From assembly GCA_035500455.1 (NCBI GenBank), contig DATJXG010000283.1, positions 1 through 11,926 of the forward strand: a stretch of DNA of 11,926 nt, in the 5' to 3' direction. The position numbers were made by a program, and so were the translations under genes. The notes below the pieces were generated by a model. The model saw only the letters and a list, made by a program, of their open reading frames with translations. It had not been told where the DNA came from and did no database searches. The stretch is from DATJXG01 sp035500455 (GTDB taxonomy: Bacteria; Acidobacteriota; Terriglobia; Terriglobales; Acidobacteriaceae). This document shows, in pieces, positions 7,058 through 11,926 of this stretch (positions within the stretch are counted from its first letter, which is position 1; each line of letters begins with the position of its first letter).

Positions 7058-7085
7058 CGGCAACGACGGGCCCCAGAAGGAACTT

Positions 7086-8807
7086 ATGCGCTATTTCAGG
7101 ACGGTTTTTGCGGTTTTGTCTATCGTGCTGTTGTCCGTCGTTTGCGGATTCACCCAATCGGCCCCGACAGATTCCGCTTCGCAGGGCACGCCTCCCGCGG
7201 CGGCCCCTAATACCCCGCTGCCGGCTCCGGGAACCTTTGACCAGGTAGTCGACCGGGTCATCACCCGGGAGCAGGCCTTCAACGAGCAGATGCGGCAGAT
7301 GCATCCTCTCGTCGAGACTTATATCCAAATGCTGCGGCCGGACCGCGAAATGGGTCTGATTCCCGCCAGCGACCAGTATTTCCTGGGCCGCTTCGATCTG
7401 AGCGAGGGAGTGAAGGACCGCTCCTTCATGGCTGAGCCCAGCGCCAGCCACCGCATGCTCTCTAAGGTGTCGGATTTGATGGGCGTGCACTTCCTGCCCC
7501 GCGGCTTTGCCCAGATGGCGATTCTCGACGACAACTTTCAGCGCCAGTATTACGACTTCAACTTCGTGCGCCGCGAGTTCCTGGGCGAGATCCGCTGCCT
7601 GGTGATCGACGTTCGTCCGCGCAAAGGCGCCGGCAACGGGCGCTTCGTGGGCAGGCTGTGGGTGGAAGACCGCGACTATAACATCGTGCGCTTCAACGGC
7701 ACCTACGAGCCGGCTCCCATGTTCTCTTACTATCTGCACTTCGACAGCTGGCGGCTGAACGTCCATCCCGGCATGTGGCTGCCGGCTTATGTGTACAGCG
7801 AAGAGTCCGGCGAACGTTCGGGCGCGCTGAAGAACACCCGCTTCAAGTCGCAGACCCGCTTCTGGGGCTACGATCTGCAGCATACCCGCAACAACGAGGA
7901 ATTCACCCAGATTCTGGTGGATGCCCCCGACTCCGTCAAAGACCAGAGCGAAGCAGTGCAGGACGCCACCCCGGTGGAGAGCCAGCGCAAGTGGGAGCGC
8001 CAGGCGGAAGATAACGTCCTGGAACGCCTGCAGCGCGTGGGCCTGCTGGCTCCCGAAGGCGAAGTGGATAAGGTCCTGCAAACGGTGGCCAACAACCTGA
8101 TTGTGACCAACAATCTAGACATCGAGCCGGAGATTCGCGCCCGGGTGCTGCTGACCATGCCGCTGGAGTCGTTTACCATCGGCCACACCATCATCCTGAG
8201 CCGCGGCCTGCTGGACGTTCTGCCGGACGAGCCTTCATTGGCCATGGTCGTGGCACACGAACTCGGGCACATCGTGCTGGGGCATCAGCTGGACACCAAG
8301 CTGGCCTTCAACGATCGCATGTTCTTCTCCGACGAGAACACCTTCAAGCAGCTCGACTTCAACCGCGATCCCATCGACGAAGACGCGGCCGACAAGAAGG
8401 CGCTGGAACTGCTGGAGAACTCGCCCTACAAGAACAAGCTGCAGAGCGCGGCCCTGTTCCTGAAGGCGCTGCAGGCCCGCTCGCCTGAGCTGAAGGCCCT
8501 GATCCACCCGCACCTGGGCAACGGACTGGCGGAAGGCAAGTCGATCCGCATGTCGGCTCTGATGAACTCCGCTCCGGAACTCGAGATGCGCCGCACCGAC
8601 CAGGTCGCGGCTCTGCCTCTGGGCGGACGCATCAAGCTGGATCCCTGGACCAGCCGGGTGGAACTGGTGAAAGCCAAGCCGGTGAACCTGACTTCGCCCC
8701 GGGAGAAGATGCCGTTCGAAGTCACACCCTTCTTCCCCTACCTGTCGCGTTATTCCACTTCGGGGCCGGAGAAGGTGGCGCTCACGGAACAGCCGCCAGC
8801 CAAGTAG
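7086..8807 (+). CDS. Exported M48-family zinc metalloprotease with LolA-like N-terminal region
   Basis: A 573-residue secreted protein. A signal peptide (1 to about 25, MRYFRTVFAVLSIVLLSVVCG) is followed by a Pro-rich linker. Residues about 100-275 contain a beta-rich segment (DFNFVRREFLGEIRCLVIDVRP, GRLWVEDRDYNIVRFNGTY, HPGMWLPAYVYSE) resembling LolA-like outer-membrane lipoprotein-sorting domains. Residues about 325-500 are the peptidase: zinc motif HELGH (391-395, catalytic Glu392) in VVAHELGHIVLGHQ, and the third ligand Glu432 in DEDAADKKAL. All expected catalytic residues are present, so activity is likely, probably in the periplasm. ATG 7086 is used because AAGGA lies four bases upstream and the signal peptide starts there; the frame stays open back to 6939, inside the TonB gene. 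It is probably co-transcribed with tonB and ends at a strong terminator. Substrate unknown; a role in envelope protein quality control is inferred. Confidence 0.9.
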   Translation: MRYFRTVFAVLSIVLLSVVCGFTQSAPTDSASQGTPPAAAPNTPLPAPGTFDQVVDRVITREQAFNEQMRQMHPLVETYIQMLRPDREMGLIPASDQYFLGRFDLSEGVKDRSFMAEPSASHRMLSKVSDLMGVHFLPRGFAQMAILDDNFQRQYYDFNFVRREFLGEIRCLVIDVRPRKGAGNGRFVGRLWVEDRDYNIVRFNGTYEPAPMFSYYLHFDSWRLNVHPGMWLPAYVYSEESGERSGALKNTRFKSQTRFWGYDLQHTRNNEEFTQILVDAPDSVKDQSEAVQDATPVESQRKWERQAEDNVLERLQRVGLLAPEGEVDKVLQTVANNLIVTNNLDIEPEIRARVLLTMPLESFTIGHTIILSRGLLDVLPDEPSLAMVVAHELGHIVLGHQLDTKLAFNDRMFFSDENTFKQLDFNRDPIDEDAADKKALELLENSPYKNKLQSAALFLKALQARSPELKALIHPHLGNGLAEGKSIRMSALMNSAPELEMRRTDQVAALPLGGRIKLDPWTSRVELVKAKPVNLTSPREKMPFEVTPFFPYLSRYSTSGPEKVALTEQPPAK

Positions 8808-8838
8808 GTAAGGATCAAAAAAACTTTAACTGACAGCG

Positions 8839-8865
8839 AACACGCCCTGCGGGGCGTGTTTTTTT
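8839..8865 (+). terminator. Intrinsic terminator of the TonB-M48 unit
   Basis: A perfect 9-bp stem, AACACGCCC (8839-8847) with GGGCGTGTT (8852-8860), closed by a 4-base loop TGCG and followed by a run of T to 8865. It begins 32 bases after the protease stop codon. Confidence 0.93.
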
Positions 8866-9163
8866 CTCAACGTTCCCGCCGGAAGTTCTCCGCGTTCTCG
8901 GCGATTTAAGATTTTGGGTTCTGGATTTGGCGAAGACGATGGAAACTCGCGATGGAAATTCTTACCACGCTGAGTTCGCAAAGAAACGCCGCCGAGGACG
9001 CTGAGGCAGGCATTCCTGCTTTGGGGTTTTCGAATAGTGCAGGAGCGAACCTGGCGCGCACCAATCCCGGGCCTGCGTCTCAGCAAGCCGGAAACAGCCT
9101 TGGTCAGCTTCGTGTTGAAAGGGAGAGGAACGGGAAAGCATCGCGCGAGCGAACGGCGCGAAG
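8866..9163. other. Gene-poor stretch with degenerate repeat-like sequence
   Basis: About 300 bases with no recognisable gene. The part around 8870-9020 translates on the minus strand to VLGGVSLRTQRGKNF and NRRERGELPAG. I recognise these as peptides from widespread short non-coding repeats (CGCCGAGGACGC-type sequence) in environmental genomes. No terminator with a T-run was seen for the leftward pilin gene that ends at 9164. Confidence 0.4.
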
Positions 9164-9328
9164 CTACTGAATCGCGCTTCCAACCGAAGAGAAGACGTTG
9201 TTGGCGTTGGAACCGATCAGCCGAATGGTGCCGACGACAATCACCAGAATCACGGCCAGCATCACCGCGTACTCCGCGATGTCTTGTCCGCGCTCATCCG
9301 ACCACAGTTGCTGTAGAAGACGAATCAC
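9164..9328 (-). CDS. Flp-type pilin subunit (orphan)
   Basis: A small class IVb (Flp/Tad) pilin of 54 residues from a GTG start. A short basic leader (MIRLLQQLWSDERG) ends in Gly at the expected prepilin-peptidase site. The mature part begins QDIAEYAVML with the conserved Glu at +5 and Tyr at +6, followed by a hydrophobic stretch (VILVIVVGTIRLIG) and a polar tail ending SSVGSAIQ. The GTG at 9328 is preferred over the ATG at 9352 because GGAGG lies four bases upstream of the GTG, while nothing resembling a ribosome-binding site precedes the ATG; the leader length also then matches the family. No other tad/cpa genes (peptidase, ATPase, secretin) are in the window, so assembly would depend on machinery encoded elsewhere. 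The start is uncertain; the family is confident. Confidence 0.85.
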   Translation of the reverse strand: MIRLLQQLWSDERGQDIAEYAVMLAVILVIVVGTIRLIGSNANNVFSSVGSAIQ

Positions 9329-9332
9329 ATTG

Positions 9333-9337
9333 CCTCC
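9333..9337 (-). promoter_or_regulatory. Ribosome-binding site supporting the GTG start of the pilin
   Basis: GGAGG on the minus strand, four bases before the GTG at 9326-9328. The spacing is slightly short, but the alternative ATG at 9350-9352 has no such site. Confidence 0.5.
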
Positions 9338-9352
9338 GTGAGCGACGCTCAT

Positions 9353-9645
9353 TGATTATTTCTGTTTCGCCACAAGCGTAGCGAGAGCGTGCTCACCCAA
9401 GTACACGGCTATGTTACCCGCGAGTGGGTGCCCCGCCAATAGCCCGGATGGGTCGAATGGGAGCACCAAAGTGCTATGCACGTGTGACAGATGGCCGCGC
9501 CGGGAATACGAACCATTTTGGTACGGCGAATGTGCCCTTCGGGGTGCATGCACAGGCGGCACCGGCCTCGCAATTGCTCTATAGCCGACTCATAATCGGC
9601 GCCAGGCGTATCTCGGCTGAATCACCTCGTGCCCATTCGGCTGGC
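9353..9645. other. Long upstream region of the pilin gene with several hairpins
   Basis: About 290 bases without a supported gene, upstream of the leftward pilin gene. It contains an inverted repeat CACCCA (9394-9399) / TGGGTG (9425-9430), a small AGCAC/GTGCT hairpin near 9460-9475, and an 8-bp stem-loop with a TTCG loop at 9530-9549. No known riboswitch core was recognised. Confidence 0.45.
9530..9549 (+). repeat. Stem-loop with C(UUCG)G tetraloop
   Basis: ATGTGCCC (9530-9537) pairs with GGGTGCAT (9542-9549) over eight positions, including two G-T pairs, around TTCG. In plus-strand RNA this gives the unusually stable C(UUCG)G loop. There is no T-run after it. It may be part of a structured RNA or a dispersed repeat. 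Confidence 0.5.
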
Positions 9646-9801
9646 TCACCTGCCTCCTTCCGGCACCAGTTTGTGCCAAGCCGCGACCCGCAGGGCGCAC
9701 TCCATCTGGCTCAGCTCACCTTTGAGCACGTTCCTTCCGCTGCGGGTGAGGTGATAAGCATTCGAGGGAGCGCGGCCTGTGGAATTGGTGGATCGGCTGC
9801 T
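9646..9801 (-). pseudogene. Possible C-terminal remnant of a PadR-type regulator
   Basis: Minus strand, 51 open codons ending in TGA at 9646. The segment GRAPSNAYHLTRSGRNVLKG, followed by ELSQMECALRVAAW, resembles the 'KYYxLTxxGRxxL' strand-turn-helix and following helix at the end of the PadR winged-helix domain. There is no start codon with a ribosome-binding site, an in-frame stop lies immediately upstream (9802-9804), and the recognition-helix part is missing. If the match is real this is a truncated relic. Such regulators often sit beside MacB-type permease genes in acidobacteria. The resemblance is short and could be chance. Confidence 0.3.
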
Positions 9802-9863
9802 TCACGGAGCCGGAACTGGAACGGCGGATGAGCTAACCTTGGTCAACAACCACCGTCCGTTGA

Positions 9864-10449
9864 TCTTTCTGGCTTCACCGTTATCGCGAGCTGCATCTGG
9901 TCGCCAAGCGGTGCATGGGACGAGAACGCGGCGGCCATACGCTACAAACGACCGCTCTGATCAATGAGCTTTATCTGCGTCCATCCGATCTGAAGCTGAT
10001 CGACTGGCAGGACCAGGCGCATTTCTTCACGCTGTGTGCGCGACAAATGCGGCGCATTCTCACTGACCATGCCCGTGCCCAGCGATCGCACAAACGCGGC
10101 GATGGAGCAAAAGCGATTTCATTGGATGATGCTCTGGCAATCTCTCCGGAACCCTCTGCTGATTGGGTCGCTGTAGACGACGCTCTCAATCAACTGGCGA
10201 AGGTCGACGGCCGCAAGAGCCAGGTCGTAGTGTTGCGTTTTTTTTGGCGGTCTTAGTGTTGAGGAAACCGCGGGAGTTTTGAAGGTTTCACCTGCCCCCG
10301 TGGCGCGTGATTGGCGGTTGGCCAAGGCGTGGCTGATGCGTGCCCTGAGCAAACTGTTCCCTATTGCACAGTGCCCGGCAGAACTACCCTCCCTCCTGAC
10401 TGCCAACTCTGGCACTGAGAATCAGTGCCCTTTGGGCTGGAGAGAATGA
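9864..10449 (+). pseudogene. ECF-type RNA polymerase sigma factor, broken by a stop and a frameshift
   Basis: Clear similarity to the ECF sigma subfamily with the 'RPGHTLQTTALVNEAYLRL' region 2 signature. Frame one reads YRELHLVAKRCMGRERGGH, HTLQTTALINELYLR, DWQDQAHFFTLCARQMRRIL and DHARAQRSHKRG, then SLDDALAISPE and LAKVDGRKSQVVVLRFF. At T8 (10238-10245) the frame breaks and would end in WRS at 10256. Removing one T continues GGLSVEETAGVLKVSP, then VARDWRLAKAWLMRAL (region 4), in an open frame to the stop at 10447-10449. At the 5' end a TGA at 9861-9863 interrupts the frame before YRELH, and no convincing N-terminus (usual LLxAWxxGD) is seen. Two lesions argue for a pseudogene, although the T8 tract alone could be a sequencing error or a slippage site. 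The tail after the helix-turn-helix is longer than usual. Confidence 0.85.
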
Positions 10450-10505
10450 GTCTGCTCCACGCGATGCATTGCATCAACCGCGAGAGTCCGTCATCTCAAG
10501 AGCGC

Positions 10506-10550
10506 TGACCGGAACTGGTACGCAGTTCCGGCCCGCCGCAAATCCGGTCA
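10506..10550. repeat. Overlapping, mutually exclusive inverted repeats
   Basis: CCGGAACTG (10509-10517) pairs perfectly with CAGTTCCGG (10523-10531) around a 5-base loop. The overlapping TGACCGGA (10506-10513) also pairs perfectly with TCCGGTCA (10543-10550). The two stems cannot form together. They lie between the 3' ends of the converging sigma-factor relic and SYLF gene. No T-run follows in either direction, so this is at best an atypical terminator. Confidence 0.45.
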
Positions 10551-10572
10551 ACTGGCAGACTCTTTACTGCAA

Positions 10573-11289
10573 TTACTTTTTGTCTTCGTTTGCTTCGGCG
10601 ACGCGTGCTTGCTGGCCAGCCTCTGAGATAGCCCTCAGGAATGCGTCCGCGCTGGCAGGAGTTTTTGCTCTGCCCGAAAGAATGTTGCGGAACCTCATGT
10701 GCTTGCCGTAAATCGCGCGAGTCGAGTCGTTGTCCTGCTCCACTACCGCACCTTCCAACGTCAGGCCGGCGAACACGCCTTTGGAGCGCGAGTAGGTCAG
10801 CACTTCAGTGTTCATTCTCCAATCAGTTCCCGCGGATGCATGACGTCCAACCGGGCCGGCCGCTACCGATCCTTCACCGGTGAGTTCGAACTTGCTGGAA
10901 AGCAGGTGCTGAAAACCACGATCGTTCATGACCAGCATGACCAGGTCAACATCTTCAATGCCGATCTGCAATCCCCAGCTTCCACCGCCCACGGAAACGA
11001 ATGCCGGCGCGCTCCAGCCAGCGGCTGTGCGGCACGTGGCCACACCGCGTCCGTGTTTGCCGCCAAAAACGAAACCACCCTTAATGAGGTCTGGCACCAC
11101 CAGGATGCACTTTGCATTGCTTAGCACTTCTTCCGGAATGCCTTTGTCCGGGGTGGACATGATCGCGTGAATGACATCCACCGACGATTGCAGGCGCGCG
11201 ACCGAGTCTTCGCGGGCCGAGCCGGCAATGGCGTACGTACCAAGCAGGCATACAAAACTCATCAACAGCAGTGACACTGTTTTCTTCAT
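10573..11289 (-). CDS. Exported SYLF/Ysc84-domain lipid-binding protein
   Basis: A 238-residue protein with a signal peptide (MKKTVSLLLMSFVCLLGTYAIAG, 1 to about 23). The SYLF (DUF500/Ysc84) domain covers about 30-222: IPEEVLSNAKCILVVPDLIKGG, FVFGGKHGRGVATCR, GWSAPAFVSVGGGSWGLQIG, DLVMLVMNDRGFQHLLSSKFELTGEGSVAAGPVGR, and TEVLTYSRSKGVFAGLTLEGAVV. All family landmarks are present in order. Eukaryotic SYLF domains bind phosphoinositides. The bacterial versions are usually exported and of unknown role, so an envelope lipid-related function is inferred. AAAGGAAG (11295-11302) provides a ribosome-binding site for the ATG at 11289. It is divergently arranged with the small repeat protein at 11374. 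Confidence 0.92.
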   Translation of the reverse strand: MKKTVSLLLMSFVCLLGTYAIAGSAREDSVARLQSSVDVIHAIMSTPDKGIPEEVLSNAKCILVVPDLIKGGFVFGGKHGRGVATCRTAAGWSAPAFVSVGGGSWGLQIGIEDVDLVMLVMNDRGFQHLLSSKFELTGEGSVAAGPVGRHASAGTDWRMNTEVLTYSRSKGVFAGLTLEGAVVEQDNDSTRAIYGKHMRFRNILSGRAKTPASADAFLRAISEAGQQARVAEANEDKK

Positions 11290-11373
11290 TGTTGCTTCCT
11301 TTCACAGCGGAACTAAGAGGAGAGAACTTCAGATGGCTGACTTAGTTCAGAGGACCTGAAAGAGAGAGAATAA

Positions 11374-11652
11374 GTGCTCATCTCCGCACCCATGATCGCT
11401 CAGGCGACCGATAATAGATGGTCTAAATTGCTCACTGCCGCCGTCGCCACTAACGGAAACCGAGTTCTCGAACCGCGGCCGCCCTACGCTAGCGCAACAC
11501 CTGATGCGGAGCGCGCCCAGAAACCGCCGCTGCCTGAACCTCCATATAAACCCTACACCGAGAAGCCCGATCTGACTGAGCCCGCGTACTTACCTTACGT
11601 CAAGAAGCCGGCGCTGTCCGAGCCTCCGTATGAGCCGTACAAGGGCATGTAA
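11374..11652 (+). CDS. Small Pro/Tyr-rich protein with three 14-residue repeats
   Basis: I do not recognise a family. A 92-residue frame starts at GTG 11374 (purine-rich AGAGAGAGAA just upstream); an ATG at 11392 is an alternative start. The N-terminus LISAPMIAQATDN looks like the end of a signal peptide, but the frame is closed by TAA immediately upstream of the GTG, so an export signal may be missing or broken. The C-terminal half is three tandem 14-residue units: KPPLPEPPYKPYTE (50-63), KPDLTEPAYLPYVK (64-77), KPALSEPPYEPYKG (78-91), ending in Met. The consensus is KPxLxEPxYxPYxx. DNA copies differ at many third positions while keeping the protein pattern, which suggests selection on the protein. 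Start and function are uncertain. Confidence 0.6.
   Translation: MLISAPMIAQATDNRWSKLLTAAVATNGNRVLEPRPPYASATPDAERAQKPPLPEPPYKPYTEKPDLTEPAYLPYVKKPALSEPPYEPYKGM
11521..11646 (+). repeat. Three tandem 42-base coding repeats
   Basis: Units 11521-11562, 11563-11604 and 11605-11646 each encode one KPxLxEPxYxPY unit. Conservation is at protein level (Lys, Pro, Leu, Glu, Pro, Tyr, Pro, Tyr); the nucleotide copies are diverged. Confidence 0.75.
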
Positions 11653-11679
11653 TCGCTGATCAGATCGAGGCGGAGCGGG

Positions 11680-11926
11680 CTAATCGTGCAGAACTACATT
11701 CAGCAGTGAACTGTGGACCTGCAGTCCGCCTTCTACGCCGCCGGCATACTGAATGAACCCCAACTTCCTGAAGCGGTTCATGAAAAAGCTGACTCGCGAG
11801 CGAGTGGTGCCAACCATCTCGGCCAAGGTTTCTTGGCTGATTTTAGGGACCACGGTTTCCGGAATGCCTTCCTTGCCGAAATGCGCGAGCAACAGTAGGA
11901 CGCGGGCCAGCCGCTTCTCACTGGAA
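11680..11926 (-). CDS. Crp/Fnr-family transcriptional regulator (partial, C-terminal DNA-binding domain)
   Basis: 81 complete codons plus the TAG stop are visible; the N-terminal sensing domain lies beyond the right edge. The visible part starts SSEKRLARVLLLLAHFG, the linker helix and first winged-helix element of Crp/Fnr proteins. It continues VPKISQETLAEMVGTTRSRVSFFMNRFRKLGFI, the helix-turn-helix with the recognition helix TTRSRVSFFMNRF, and ends LQVHSSLLNVVLHD. The Ser/Arg/Phe pattern of the recognition helix differs from E. coli CRP, so its target site may differ. The ligand cannot be judged because the cNMP-type domain is off the window. Confidence 0.93.
   Translation of the reverse strand, partial: SSEKRLARVLLLLAHFGKEGIPETVVPKISQETLAEMVGTTRSRVSFFMNRFRKLGFIQYAGGVEGGLQVHSSLLNVVLHD

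Noticed and set aside
6939..7085. N-terminal extension of the M48 protease overlapping the TonB gene
   Set aside because: The extension is the out-of-frame reading of the TonB domain; a ribosome-binding site and a signal peptide mark the start at 7086.
6984..8081. Minus-strand open frame of 365 codons
   Set aside because: It is antisense to the M48 protease gene, whose HELGH motif, signal peptide and terminator show that the plus strand is coding.
8826..9183. Several short overlapping open frames on both strands
   Set aside because: They translate degenerate repeat-like sequence and the terminator; none has a plausible start or domain.
9353..9600. Cyclic-di-GMP riboswitch upstream of the pilin gene
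   Set aside because: Considered because such riboswitches can precede pilin genes, but the conserved core of class I (GGCAAA, GACGCAAAGC, receptor for the tetraloop) is not seen.
9424..9831. Plus-strand open frame of 135 codons
   Set aside because: No ribosome-binding site, no recognisable domain, and it covers several hairpins and the antisense PadR-like remnant.
9779..9967. Plus-strand frame starting MELVDRLLHG as an intact N-terminus of the sigma factor
   Set aside because: It is in a different frame from YRELHLVAKR and lacks the expected pattern of the subfamily's N-terminus; a decayed N-terminus is possible but not shown.

Overview
The window looks like a chromosomal segment of a GC-rich, Gram-negative bacterium, most probably an acidobacterium. 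Three things support this: a broken ECF sigma factor of the 'HTLQTTAL' subfamily (common in Acidobacteria and Planctomycetes), a cyclic-nucleotide-binding/DUF1003 fusion, and short degenerate intergenic repeats typical of acidobacterial genomes. The taxon is inferred from gene style; there is no rRNA gene here to confirm it.

Layout. 1-1979 (minus) is the N-terminal 659 codons of gyrB, cut by the window edge, with an extended -10 promoter at 2098-2106. After a 385-base intergenic stretch, 2365-3231 (plus) encodes a cNMP-binding domain fused to a DUF1003 membrane domain. Converging on it, 3338-3967 (minus) encodes a small FecR-like exported protein with its own promoter, a possible CRP-like site and a strong intrinsic terminator. 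A leader with two inverted repeats (4159-4200 and 4261-4301) precedes a WbpA-type nucleotide-sugar dehydrogenase (4313-5671). After 318 bases with palindromes comes a two-gene unit: a TonB-family protein (5990-7057) and an exported M48 metalloprotease with a LolA-like N-terminal region (7086-8807), closed by a textbook terminator (8839-8865).

The right third is accessory-like and partly decayed. It holds an orphan Flp-type pilin (9164-9328, minus), a possible PadR-type regulator remnant (9646-9801, minus), and an ECF sigma factor broken by an in-frame stop and a T8 frameshift (9864-10449). Then come a SYLF/Ysc84 lipid-binding protein (10573-11289, minus), a divergent small Pro/Tyr-rich repeat protein (11374-11652, plus), and the C-terminal DNA-binding end of a Crp/Fnr regulator (11683-11926, minus, partial).

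Common themes are the cell envelope (TonB, M48 protease, nucleotide-sugar dehydrogenase, FecR-like protein, pilin, SYLF protein) and cyclic-nucleotide-type sensing (two CRP-fold proteins). No CRISPR array, tRNA, rRNA, insertion sequence or complete novel defence-like system was recognised. The most interesting unexplained signals are the hairpin covering the ribosome-binding region of the dehydrogenase gene, the gapped inverted repeat upstream of it, and the small three-repeat protein.
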